64,000 nt of DNA from Chitinivorax sp. B. GTDB taxonomy: Bacteria > Pseudomonadota > Gammaproteobacteria > Burkholderiales > SCOH01. Below, piece after piece: positions 54,504-63,166 of the stretch. Position numbers and translations under genes: made by a program. The stretch covers positions 1-64,000 of the forward strand of contig NZ_SCOH01000028.1 in NCBI RefSeq assembly GCF_005503445.1, given 5' to 3'. The notes beneath the pieces are model-generated. The model had not been told where the DNA came from. It was given only the letters and a program-made list of their open reading frames with translations, and did not search any database. Position 1 is the stretch's first letter. Every line of letters begins with the position of its first letter.

Positions 54504-56048
54504 TCACATCAATAAGCTGCGTGGTACAAGGTGCTGAAAGGCCATCACCGCACCGAACATCAATATTAGTCCTGCATAGCTGGAAGCATAAATCCAGATC
54601 CCACGACGCGAACGCCGTTGTTGCTCTGGTGTCCAGATCATGGAAATGCTGCCCAGTATCGGCAGGCCCGTGATTTCTCGAAGTTCACGACGACTGTTGA
54701 AGGTTGGGCGCAACTGGCTCAGTAGCAATGCAACAGCCAACCCTCCTGCCACAGCCACCCCCAGCACAGCAGCCATTAGCAACGGACGATTTGGCGCAGA
54801 AGGTTGTACAGGCATGCGAGGCGGATCAATCACTCGAAAATCGACCACATTGGCACTCGCATCCATTTCACCAGAAAGATGGGCCGATTCACGTCGAGCC
54901 AACAAATTTTCATAATTCTGCTTGTTGACCTGATAGTCACGGTTCAATTGGGTGAAGTCAGCCTCAACCTGTGGGATTGCATTGGCAGCGGCCTTAAACT
55001 GATTGTAGCGATTGGTGTATTCGGCAACACGCGCTGTCAAAGCAGCCACTTTGGCTTCGGAGTCCACCAGCGCCATTTTCAGTTGCTGTATTCCAGGATT
55101 TTGCGCACTGTTATAAGCAGTGGGTTTACGCGTTTTCGCTTCCTGCTTACGCTGCTCTTCCAACTGTTCAATGATGCGCTTCGTAGCAACGATATCAGGA
55201 TGCTGCTCGGTATAGTTCAAGCGTAAGCTATCCAAGTTCTTTTTCAGCGCCTGAATGCGCGCATCCAATTCGGGGTTCACGCCTGTCACATCATCCCCCT
55301 GCGGAGTAATTACAACCAGTTCGTCGCCGGCCAACTGACTTTTGATTGCATCACGGGAACGCTGTGCTTCCGCCAGCTCAAGCTTAGCTTGATTCAGGGC
55401 TCCACCAACTGCAGTCAATTGACTGTAATAATCCTTACCGTCCTCTGGCATTTGCCCGATATGCTGACGTTTGAATTCCTTCAATGCGTTTTCCGCTTGC
55501 ACCAGTTTCTGTTCGTAGGCTTTGATCTGCTCATCCAGGAAACGGCGGGCCGTATCGGCATCCTTCCGCTTATCACCCAAGCTACCTTCAACAAAAATGG
55601 TCATTAACGCCTGCACGACATTTCGGGCAGTCTCAGGTTTCGTGTCTTCGTAAGCAATTTCAAAGAGATTGTCCCGACCGGTCGATTTAATGGAGATACG
55701 TTTGGTCAAACGATCAATCAGTGATTCTTTCTCTTCAGTCGCCTTGATCTTGAGGTCAAGATCCGCCATACGGATGACCTTTTCAATATTGGGTCGACTG
55801 ATCAGTGTTTTGCTCATGATTGAGATCTGCTGATCTACGTTCGGCTGAACAGCAATACCATTCATCAGCGGCTTCAGCATGCTTTGGGTATCGACATAGA
55901 CCCGCGCCGAAGACTCGAAACGATCCGGCATGGTGTAGACAAATACCCAGCCACCCAAGGCCAGCACCCAAGACGACGCCAACGCATACCAACGGAAATT
56001 CCACGCCGCGCGAAGCAGGGAGGCCAACTGCGCCAGAAGCTCGCTCAT
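54504..56048 (-). CDS. XrtA system polysaccharide chain-length determinant (Wzz/PCP)
   Basis: 514 residues. An N-terminal membrane helix (about 20-38, SSWVLALGGWVFVYT) is followed by a long periplasmic coiled-coil region (about 150-370; EQKLVQAENALKEFKRQ). A proline-rich stretch (VIDPPRMPVQPSAPNRP) precedes the C-terminal helices (about 425-450 and 485-505). It lacks its own kinase domain, supplied by the gene downstream. It sets glycan chain length and links inner- and outer-membrane steps of export. The start gives the family N-terminus. Confidence 0.92.
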   Translation of the reverse strand: MSELLAQLASLLRAAWNFRWYALASSWVLALGGWVFVYTMPDRFESSARVYVDTQSMLKPLMNGIAVQPNVDQQISIMSKTLISRPNIEKVIRMADLDLKIKATEEKESLIDRLTKRISIKSTGRDNLFEIAYEDTKPETARNVVQALMTIFVEGSLGDKRKDADTARRFLDEQIKAYEQKLVQAENALKEFKRQHIGQMPEDGKDYYSQLTAVGGALNQAKLELAEAQRSRDAIKSQLAGDELVVITPQGDDVTGVNPELDARIQALKKNLDSLRLNYTEQHPDIVATKRIIEQLEEQRKQEAKTRKPTAYNSAQNPGIQQLKMALVDSEAKVAALTARVAEYTNRYNQFKAAANAIPQVEADFTQLNRDYQVNKQNYENLLARRESAHLSGEMDASANVVDFRVIDPPRMPVQPSAPNRPLLMAAVLGVAVAGGLAVALLLSQLRPTFNSRRELREITGLPILGSISMIWTPEQQRRSRRGIWIYASSYAGLILMFGAVMAFQHLVPRSLLM

Positions 56049-56126
56049 AAACTACTCCCACGCAACCCAACATGGGTTGCGAAAACAAAAAACACGCTCA
56101 AACAGACCACGTATAGCAACAAACAG

Positions 56127-56744
56127 TTAGAACCAGCTTTCCGGGATGATCAAAATATCACCAGGTCGCATGTCAACATTGGCCTTGATGTCACCTGACT
56201 TGATCAAATCATCAATGCGAACAGCAAATTCCTGCTTGCCACCATGGACACGCACGATACTTGCACGATTACCCGCTGCAAAATCTGTCGTTCCACCAAC
56301 AGCAATCATGACATCAAGCAAACTCATATTCTGACGGTATGGAAGCGTCTGAGGGCGTGTAGCTTGGCCCACTACGCGAATTTGTTGTGCAAAGGGGCCA
56401 ACGAACCCAGTCACCATGATAGTAACTATCGGCTCTTGAATATATTTGCCCAAGCGCTTTTCGATCTCGCGAGCAAGCTGGCTTGGTGTCTTACCAGTCG
56501 CAACAACGTCTTCGACCAATGGCGTCGTGATTTTTCCATCCGGGCGAACTGGAACCGACGAAGAGACTTCTGGATTACGCCATACTTGAATATTCAGCAT
56601 ATCACCCGGGCCAATCAGATATTCGACATTTGGTGCAGCCTCATCCGCTTTAGGAGGCGGCAACTTACTGGCACAACCCGCCATAATTGATATCGCTACC
56701 AGAAGCATCATCACCCTGGCGAACAGAGTCGCTGTTTGTTTCAT
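56127..56744 (-). CDS. exopolysaccharide export lipoprotein (Wza/EpsE-like, XrtA system)
   Basis: 205 residues. A lipoprotein signal with lipobox IMAGC precedes a Poly_export domain (GPGDMLNIQVWRNPEVSSSV...KITTPLVEDVVATG) and a SLBB-type segment (VVGQATRPQTLPY). Shorter than E. coli Wza, as is usual in XrtA loci. It is the first gene of the ~24-kb leftward run; the sigma-54 element about 40 bases upstream should drive it. Confidence 0.91.
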   Translation of the reverse strand: MKQTATLFARVMMLLVAISIMAGCASKLPPPKADEAAPNVEYLIGPGDMLNIQVWRNPEVSSSVPVRPDGKITTPLVEDVVATGKTPSQLAREIEKRLGKYIQEPIVTIMVTGFVGPFAQQIRVVGQATRPQTLPYRQNMSLLDVMIAVGGTTDFAAGNRASIVRVHGGKQEFAVRIDDLIKSGDIKANVDMRPGDILIIPESWF

Positions 56745-57107
56745 GTTACGGTCTCCAAAAGTCGAATTCTGTCCTGATTACGGCAAGCCACATGCCAATA
56801 GCGCAAACAGGTCTTCCAGATTAATCTGCGAAGCTTATCACAAGATCATTGCAACCTCATCAACGAATATTATATTAGCATAATCTGAAACTCGAAATTT
56901 CCTTGTAATGCCATCTGCTTAGGACTTTGCAGCATGTCGGCTTGCAGTGACACATACCAGAAAAATACCACACAAATATTCGAAACAATGCATCTTATTT
57001 GCGGTTAACTAGATATCTTCATATACCTGAATCATAGCTTGAGTCGCCGCATGGTGCTCCACTTGATATAGACTAAAAAGCCATTCCCTTCCTTAATGAG
57101 GCCATTC
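56745..57107. other. divergent intergenic region with palindromes upstream of the exopolysaccharide operon
   Basis: 363 AT-rich bases between the exopolysaccharide operon and the carbonic anhydrase gene. It holds the sigma-54 element (56783-56797), a perfect 12-bp palindrome CAGATTAATCTG (56817-56828) 20 bases upstream of it, and CGAATATT (56864-56871) with its inverted copy AATATTCG (56975-56982). These are possible activator sites. No gene is seen. Confidence 0.55.
56783..56797 (-). promoter_or_regulatory. sigma-54 (-24/-12) promoter of the exopolysaccharide operon
   Basis: On the minus strand, TGGCAT-GTGGC-TTGC (56797 to 56783) has the invariant GG and GC doublets spaced as in the TGGCAC-N5-TTGC consensus. 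It lies 38 bases upstream of the export-protein ATG, leaving room for a short leader. XrtA exopolysaccharide genes are known to be associated with RpoN and PrsK/PrsR-type regulators, which makes this match more credible. No enhancer-binding protein gene is in the window. Confidence 0.75.
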
Positions 57108-57839
57108 ATGAATCTCGCACTTCGTTGTGCGGCAATGGGTGCATTACTTGGTTTGTCGATATTGACATCAGCCAATGCATCTTCCGATTCGCATAACTCT
57201 TCCGGCAATGAAGTAGTGCAGGTAAAAGGCATGGTTGCCACCTTGATCAAAGACAACCAAGCCTATATGCGCGGCAAGAACAAAGCCTACTTCCAGAAAT
57301 TTGCCGATAAGCAGACCCCACGGGCAACAGTCGTCACCTGCTCAGATTCCAGAGTGCATACTCCAGCGATGGATATGTCGCCAGACAATGATCTGTTCAT
57401 GGTGCGCAATATTGGCAACCAGTTAGCAACGGCCGAAGGATCCGTGGAATATGGTGTACGACATCTCAATACTCCCTTGCTGATCTTTATTGGACACGCG
57501 GTGTGCGGGGCGGTGAAAGCGGCTAGTGGCGACTATTCATCTCTGGAAGAACCAATCAAACGAGAGCTAGTTACCATCCAGATTCCAAAAGGAATTGATG
57601 TGACGGATGGGGTGTTACTGAACGTGAATCAGCAGGTTGAACAGGCGATGGCCAAGTTCAAAGACTTGACTGGTGAAGGCAAATTGGCCGTCATTGGTGC
57701 GTTCTATGATTTTCGGAACGACTTGGGAATGGGTTTTGGCAAATTGGTCATCACCAATGTAAACGGTGAAACCGATCCTGATAAAGTTCGGACGTCCATT
57801 GCCGGGGGACATTTACTTGGCAGCCCCGGCACTCGCTGA
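57108..57839 (+). CDS. periplasmic beta-class carbonic anhydrase
   Basis: About 243 residues. A signal peptide (1-24, ending SANAS) is followed by the beta-carbonic-anhydrase domain with zinc ligands in CSDSRVHTPAMD (Cys, with catalytic Asp and Arg) and GHAVCGAVKAA (His, Cys), and FMVRNIGNQ. It interconverts CO2 and bicarbonate in the periplasm. The ATG at 57108 has GAGG six bases upstream; an ATG four codons earlier is less likely. Divergent from the exopolysaccharide operon and convergent with lnt. Confidence 0.9.
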   Translation: MNLALRCAAMGALLGLSILTSANASSDSHNSSGNEVVQVKGMVATLIKDNQAYMRGKNKAYFQKFADKQTPRATVVTCSDSRVHTPAMDMSPDNDLFMVRNIGNQLATAEGSVEYGVRHLNTPLLIFIGHAVCGAVKAASGDYSSLEEPIKRELVTIQIPKGIDVTDGVLLNVNQQVEQAMAKFKDLTGEGKLAVIGAFYDFRNDLGMGFGKLVITNVNGETDPDKVRTSIAGGHLLGSPGTR

Positions 57840-57847
57840 TCAAGAAT

Positions 57848-59359
57848 TTAACGGCGGAACCGCGCGAGAAAAACCATCAACAGCGCGGCAACCGCCATTG
57901 TCAACACAACGGGCAGATTACCGAATCGCGTATAGGGTGTCAGACCTGTCATGCCTTGCACCTCACCAGTCAGCGTAGTCTGTACGAACCAAGGTGCCCG
58001 CTTGTTATCCGTGACATGGCCACGATGATCGATGATGGCGGTGATGCCGGTATTGGTCACTCGCAACAATGGTCGGGCCGTTTCCATTGAACGCATCTGG
58101 GAAATCTGCAGGTGCTGCATAGCAGCAAACGATCGCCCCCACCAAGCATCATTCGTCACATTCAACAGGACTGTTGCTTTCGGTACCTGTCGAATGATTT
58201 CTTCTCCAAACAAATCTTCGTAACAGATATTGACAGCGACTTGTTGCCCAGCCACTGACATTGGCTGCTGATGTTCATCACCCCGGCCAAAGTCGGACAA
58301 TGGCATGTTCAACCATTGATAGAAGACGCCAAATATCGGCTTAAGCGGTATAAACTCGCCAAATGGTGCCAAGTGAGACTTCCGATAGCGTTGTGTAGGG
58401 CTGCTACCCAGACTGATCACCGAGTTGTAATACTGATCTGTCTTCTCGTCCCACTCTGGCACACCAACCAAGACGTCCCCGCCCAACGAACGAGCGTGCA
58501 AGGTATAGTTCAGCAAGTAATCTTTGGGAATCTGATGTAGAAAGATCGGTAACGCTGTTTCTGGCATCACGATCAATTTGGCGCGGGAAGCCAGCATCCG
58601 GTCACGATACAGCACAAAGGTACCGACCAACTCAGATTCAAGAAATTTCCGGTCTTGCGACACATTGCCTTGAATCAGCGCAACCGTAGTGGGTTCACCG
58701 ACTGGTTTAGCCCATTCCACTGTCGACAAAATCCCGCCCACAGCCCAGACAGCAACCAAGCCACCAGCCATTGTCAATCGCCGTTGCTTGCTGACTTGAC
58801 GAGCCAACATGGTTGACAAGGCAAAACCCGACAGGACCACCAACCATGCCACGCCATACACACCCAATAACGGTGCGTATCCAGCCAATGGACTGTAAGG
58901 TGCTTGGGAATAGCCAGGATTGAACCAAGGGAACCCCGTGAACAACCAGCCACGCACCCACTCCATTGCGGCCAACCCTGTCGCCATCAACCAATAGCGT
59001 GCCTGATTGGAATGCCCTCCCAAGCGCCAGCCTACCCAGCATGCAATGGCAGGGTACAGCGCCAAGAACGCACAGAAGCCCAAGGTTGCCAAGGCCGCCA
59101 TCCAGAGCGGCATACCACCATAGACATACAGACTGACAAAAACCCAGCTAACCCCGCCACCAAAGTATCCAAGTCCAAAACAATAACCTGTAGCCATGGC
59201 AGAACCTGCCGATGGTGCAGCCGCCAACATGGCAGCCAGCACCAAATAGCTGATGATCGGAATGGGAAACAGGTAAAACGGTGCAAAACCGAATACGCAG
59301 AGAAGACCTGCGACAAAGGCCATCACCAGTCGCAATGTTGACGGAAGCTGTCTTGGCAT
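57848..59359 (-). CDS. lnt: apolipoprotein N-acyltransferase
   Basis: 503 residues. About six N-terminal membrane helices (10-215) precede a nitrilase-type periplasmic domain (225-470) with the Glu-Lys-Cys triad in MPETALPIF, RYRKSHLAPFGEF and NICYEDLFGE, and a last helix at the C-terminus. It transfers the third acyl chain to lipoproteins, such as those predicted here at 4456 and 56127. Downstream of the ybeX/corC gene by 7 bases, as in the standard operon. Confidence 0.95.
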   Translation of the reverse strand: MPRQLPSTLRLVMAFVAGLLCVFGFAPFYLFPIPIISYLVLAAMLAAAPSAGSAMATGYCFGLGYFGGGVSWVFVSLYVYGGMPLWMAALATLGFCAFLALYPAIACWVGWRLGGHSNQARYWLMATGLAAMEWVRGWLFTGFPWFNPGYSQAPYSPLAGYAPLLGVYGVAWLVVLSGFALSTMLARQVSKQRRLTMAGGLVAVWAVGGILSTVEWAKPVGEPTTVALIQGNVSQDRKFLESELVGTFVLYRDRMLASRAKLIVMPETALPIFLHQIPKDYLLNYTLHARSLGGDVLVGVPEWDEKTDQYYNSVISLGSSPTQRYRKSHLAPFGEFIPLKPIFGVFYQWLNMPLSDFGRGDEHQQPMSVAGQQVAVNICYEDLFGEEIIRQVPKATVLLNVTNDAWWGRSFAAMQHLQISQMRSMETARPLLRVTNTGITAIIDHRGHVTDNKRAPWFVQTTLTGEVQGMTGLTPYTRFGNLPVVLTMAVAALLMVFLARFRR

Positions 59360-59366
59360 GGAGAAA

Positions 59367-60191
59367 TCAGGTTTCGCTGGAACGGGTCACCAACAGACTA
59401 TGTACGCGACGGCTATCTGCTCTCAATACTTCAAAGCGCAGATTACCGAATTCGACAGCCTCACCTCGCTTGGGCATGTGGCCCAAATGCTTGACCACCA
59501 GACCACCAACGGTATCGCAGTCATCGTCGGTCAATTTGGCTTTGAGCACTTCATTGAAGTCGTCAATTTGCGTTGTCGCTTTGACTCGGAAACTGCCATC
59601 ACGATCTTGCATGATGTTGTCGTCTGGCTCATCGTAGTCGTATTCATCTTCGATATCGCCAACAATCTGCTCCATTACGTCTTCGATCGTGACCAAGCCT
59701 GCAACGCCACCATATTCATCGACCACAATGGCAATATGATTGCGGCTGGTACGGAAATCACGTAACAACACATTCAGACGCTTGGATTCGGGAATAAAAA
59801 TGGCTGGACGTAACTCGTCGCGCACATTGAAGTCTTCCCCTGCGTAATAGCGCAATAGATCCTTTGCCAACAAAATGCCAATCACGTTGTCCTTGTCCTT
59901 ATCCACAACAGGAAAACGAGAGTGTGCAGTTTCAATCACGAAGGGAATGAATTTTTCCGGCGGATCGCCAATATCGATCACATCCATCTGGCTACGCGGG
60001 ATCATGATATCCCGCACTTGAATGTCAGAGACCTGCAATACACCCTCAATCATAGCCAGTGCATCGGCATCCATCAGGTTGCGCTCAAACGCGCCGTGCA
60101 GCAGATCCAGTAATTGCTCGCGGTCTTCCGGCTCGCGCATCAACAACGAGCTGAGCCGTTCAAGCCATCTCGGTTTCGAGGGCTCGTCCAT
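59367..60191 (-). CDS. ybeX: CorC/YbeX family CBS-domain protein
   Basis: 274 residues. Two CBS domains (about 55-180; DIMIPRSQMDVIDI, FPVVDKDKDNVIGILLAKDLL) and a C-terminal transporter-associated domain (about 195-270; FRVKATTQIDDFNEVL). No N-terminal membrane (DUF21) domain, matching short CorC/YbeX rather than HlyC/CorC transporters. Implicated in Mg2+/Co2+ resistance and ribosome quality. Lies in the ybeZYX-lnt cluster, 5 bases after ybeY. Confidence 0.92.
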   Translation of the reverse strand: MDEPSKPRWLERLSSLLMREPEDREQLLDLLHGAFERNLMDADALAMIEGVLQVSDIQVRDIMIPRSQMDVIDIGDPPEKFIPFVIETAHSRFPVVDKDKDNVIGILLAKDLLRYYAGEDFNVRDELRPAIFIPESKRLNVLLRDFRTSRNHIAIVVDEYGGVAGLVTIEDVMEQIVGDIEDEYDYDEPDDNIMQDRDGSFRVKATTQIDDFNEVLKAKLTDDDCDTVGGLVVKHLGHMPKRGEAVEFGNLRFEVLRADSRRVHSLLVTRSSET

Positions 60192-60196
60192 TTAAC

Positions 60197-60664
60197 TTAT
60201 TGATCCTCTTTAATTTGATAAGGGTTATCGTAGCCCAGTTTCGTGACAATCTGCGTCTCCAATGCCTCCATTCCTTCGGCTTCATCATCTGTTTCATGGT
60301 CATAGCCTTGCAGATGAAGCACACCATGTACAACCAGATGTGCATAATGAGCTTCAAGGGCCTTGCCTTGCTCCTGCGCCTCTCGACGCACCACGGGGTC
60401 ACATAACACGATATCGCCCATCAACGGTAAACCAGCATCTTCCGGCATGTCGTCGTAAACGAAGGTGAGCACGTTGGTGGCGTAGTCTTTATCACGGTAT
60501 TCACGGTTCAGCGTTTGGCCTTCTTCGCTATCCACCACGCGAAGTGTTACTTCGGCATCCCCCTGCAACGCAGCTTTAACCCAACGGCGAAACTGGTGAC
60601 GTGTCGGTACATCATCCGGCTTCAGTGCATACTGAACCGATAAACTCAATTGCGGTGTTGCCAT
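60197..60664 (-). CDS. ybeY: rRNA maturation endoribonuclease YbeY
   Basis: About 155 residues. The zinc-binding motif [19 protein letters not shown] (three His) is present near residues 112-126, with the usual N-terminal LSVQYAL. It processes 16S rRNA 3' ends and takes part in ribosome quality control. Start is the ATG at 60664, after the DUF5329 stop; an ATT/TTG frame further upstream is unlikely. Confidence 0.94.
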   Translation of the reverse strand: MATPQLSLSVQYALKPDDVPTRHQFRRWVKAALQGDAEVTLRVVDSEEGQTLNREYRDKDYATNVLTFVYDDMPEDAGLPLMGDIVLCDPVVRREAQEQGKALEAHYAHLVVHGVLHLQGYDHETDDEAEGMEALETQIVTKLGYDNPYQIKEDQ

Positions 60665-60666
60665 GA

Positions 60667-61029
60667 TCAATTCGCCCTGCCCGTACGGTATTGCTTGAGT
60701 TCAGCCTTCAACCATTGCCCAGCCTGCACGTCCGGTCTACCGGCACAACGCAGGGTGTAGGGCTTACCTGTCCAACTACTTTTGGTAGCGAGATAATCGA
60801 TAAAATCATCTGCCGTACGCAGTTTGTCACCCGCCTTGGCTAACTTTAAACGCAGATGGTCCGCGGCTTCCTTGGCAGGATGAGGATCATCATTGCGCAC
60901 AAAAATGCAACCCGATTGTTCAACCCGCTTCAACAGCACATCGACTTCCTGACGCCCCTTAGCATCCAGCGCAGCGTGGGCTGGCGAAACCTCGGCCACT
61001 GCCACCAACAGGCATAGGTACTTAAGCAT
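60667..61029 (-). CDS. exported DUF5329 family protein
   Basis: About 120 residues. A signal peptide ([19 protein letters not shown]) is followed by a short domain with [47 protein letters not shown] and [10 protein letters not shown], matching the DUF5329 family. Two cysteines (after processing, about 40 and 98) may form a disulfide. Function unknown. The ATG at 61029 overlaps the phoH stop; the longer frame is unsupported. It is an extra gene inside the ybeZYX-lnt cluster. Confidence 0.82.
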   Translation of the reverse strand: MLKYLCLLVAVAEVSPAHAALDAKGRQEVDVLLKRVEQSGCIFVRNDDPHPAKEAADHLRLKLAKAGDKLRTADDFIDYLATKSSWTGKPYTLRCAGRPDVQAGQWLKAELKQYRTGRAN

Positions 61030-62005
61030 GACGGTCACTCTCGGTTTTATCTTGATTGGCTTTGGAATGTTTGTCATAAGCATCGATAATTTTCTGGACC
61101 AGTGGATGACGTACCACGTCATCCGACCGAAAGAACTGGAATGCAATACCACGAACATCTGCAAGCACTTTCTGTGCCTCGATCAAGCCGGATTTCTGAT
61201 GACGGGCCAGATCGATCTGTGTTACATCACCGGTGATGACCGCCTTGGTGCCAAAGCCAATACGGGTCAGGAACATTTTCATTTGTTCTGGCGTAGTGTT
61301 TTGCGCCTCATCCAGAATGATAAAACTATGATTCAGCGTGCGACCCCGCATATAAGCCAACGGTGCGATCTCGATGGTGGTCTTTTCAAACAAACGCGTG
61401 ACCTTGTCAAAACCCATCAGGTCATACAGCGCGTCATACAATGGGCGTAGATAGGGATCAACCTTCTGTGCCAGATCCCCAGGCAGGAAGCCCAGCTTTT
61501 CGCCTGCCTCCACCGCTGGCCGCACCAAAACGATGCGTTTGACCAGATCGCGTTCCAGCGCATCCACGGCTGATGCCACGGCCAAGTAAGTCTTGCCGGT
61601 TCCGGCAGGGCCGATGCCAAAGGTGATGTCATGCGACTGAATTTGCCGGAGATATTCCACCTGCCGCGGAGTACGGCCCCGCAAATCGGGACGACGCGTC
61701 ATCAACAACGGCACACCCTCTTCCACCAAGTCTGGCGACAGATCCTTGTTGTGCTCAACCAAGCCCAACTGAATATCTTCCAGATCAAGATGTCGTTCTG
61801 CCTTGGCGTAGAACTTGCGCAACAGCGCAGTTGCCTGCTCGGCCTGCTGTTTGTTGCCATTGACACGAAACTGTTCACCACGACGAGAAATACTGACGTT
61901 CAGCGCAGTTTCAATCTGTTTCAGGTTTTCGTCGAGCGCACCGCAAAGATTGGATAAGCGAGCGTTATCGATGGGCGTAAACGCCACGTCGAGAGAGGTA
62001 TTCAT
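61022..62005 (-). CDS. ybeZ: PhoH-like ATPase (YbeZ)
   Basis: 327 residues. An N-terminal KH-like segment (about 15-90) precedes the PhoH P-loop domain with Walker A GPAGTGKTYLAV (about residue 137) and Walker B IILDEAQNTTPEQMK. RNA-associated NTPase that works with YbeY. First gene of the ybeZ-DUF5329-ybeY-ybeX-lnt run. No clear ribosome-binding site is seen before the ATG at 62005. Confidence 0.94.
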   Translation of the reverse strand: MNTSLDVAFTPIDNARLSNLCGALDENLKQIETALNVSISRRGEQFRVNGNKQQAEQATALLRKFYAKAERHLDLEDIQLGLVEHNKDLSPDLVEEGVPLLMTRRPDLRGRTPRQVEYLRQIQSHDITFGIGPAGTGKTYLAVASAVDALERDLVKRIVLVRPAVEAGEKLGFLPGDLAQKVDPYLRPLYDALYDLMGFDKVTRLFEKTTIEIAPLAYMRGRTLNHSFIILDEAQNTTPEQMKMFLTRIGFGTKAVITGDVTQIDLARHQKSGLIEAQKVLADVRGIAFQFFRSDDVVRHPLVQKIIDAYDKHSKANQDKTESDRHA

Positions 62006-62089
62006 CAGGAGAGATTTGATCTACCGCTTACAAGGAAATGCCTGCATTTTACGCGCTTTTGATACGGAGAGTAACCGCTACGGGCAGAA

Positions 62090-63166
62090 TCACTCACCTG
62101 CAGGCGCTTTTGCAATCAAGCGACGTAATACATCAGCCTGCCAGACTTTCTCGGCATGGCTCCCCAACCACCATAAGCTGACCCCAAGAATGGCAAAGAA
62201 TATCGCCTTGTGTGTCCCCTCCCAGAAATACTCGAAAAATCGGGTATACAGGTTGATGAACAGGAAAGTAATGCCAAAGCCACGACTCACGCTGTCGTCG
62301 TATTTAAGGCCGTGCCATATAGCTGCCGCCGAGGCAGACAGGAACAGCACACCGTACCCGAACAATTCCAGTTGCCCCGCATTGTGCCAGCTATAACGGT
62401 CACCATAGTTACCAAAAATGGACATGATCCAGATCGCAACGAAAGTATAAAGATACCCCATCACCTTGGTGCTCCCCGTAAAGGCATGCAAGCGTGGCAA
62501 CCGCTGCATCAACCACACACCCGCCAACAATGCCAAACCAAACAGAACAAACCGGGTTGGATAGTTCATGCCCAGATAATAGGCTCCCCAGCCTGATACA
62601 TAGCCAGTCTCGGCGCCAAACCAAGCCCCCAGGGCCAGTAGACCGAACACCCAGACCAAGACGGAAGGAAACAAAAGCCCCAACATGCAGTAGACAACTG
62701 CAGCCATCAGCAGCAATAACGAGAAGTGGCCGCTACCTGAATCCATCGCCTTGCCGAACCAGCCAATTGCTCCAGCCACCATGATGACACCTAGAAAGAA
62801 CAACGCTTCGTTGGTGTAGATGCGATCCGGTTTGTTGCGGCGACGGCTCAATCCCCAATGGAAGAAACCTGCTGCAATCCCCAGCAGGGCAGCACATTTA
62901 ACCAAGTCTGGTGCATCGAAAAACAGTTTGAACAAAACCAGCAATGCTTCGTCCGCTACTACCGCACCCAGTGCAATCACGATACAGGCAATCGCACCCC
63001 ACATTGCATATTTGGCCAGTCGCTGCCAATCAAATGGAATCGGCTGAATCGACTGCCGTAGCCGCTCGGCGGTAGCCACATCAACCACATCACCAGCTTG
63101 CCAGTCATCAATCATTTGCTGCACGATTTTCGCTTGTTTACGCGGCAACGGGATAAGGTGGCTCAT
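62090..63166 (-). CDS. DUF2157-type polytopic membrane protein
   Basis: 358 residues. A ~45-residue cytoplasmic N-terminus (DDWQAGDVVDVATAERLRQS) is followed by about nine or ten membrane helices (WGAIACIVIALGAVVADEAL, ALFFLGVIMVAGAIGWFG and others) up to residue ~345. This matches the DUF2157/DUF4401 membrane-protein class of unknown function. Its start overlaps the cca stop (ATGA), so it is co-transcribed with cca. No catalytic residues are recognised. Confidence 0.72.
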   Translation of the reverse strand: MSHLIPLPRKQAKIVQQMIDDWQAGDVVDVATAERLRQSIQPIPFDWQRLAKYAMWGAIACIVIALGAVVADEALLVLFKLFFDAPDLVKCAALLGIAAGFFHWGLSRRRNKPDRIYTNEALFFLGVIMVAGAIGWFGKAMDSGSGHFSLLLLMAAVVYCMLGLLFPSVLVWVFGLLALGAWFGAETGYVSGWGAYYLGMNYPTRFVLFGLALLAGVWLMQRLPRLHAFTGSTKVMGYLYTFVAIWIMSIFGNYGDRYSWHNAGQLELFGYGVLFLSASAAAIWHGLKYDDSVSRGFGITFLFINLYTRFFEYFWEGTHKAIFFAILGVSLWWLGSHAEKVWQADVLRRLIAKAPAGE

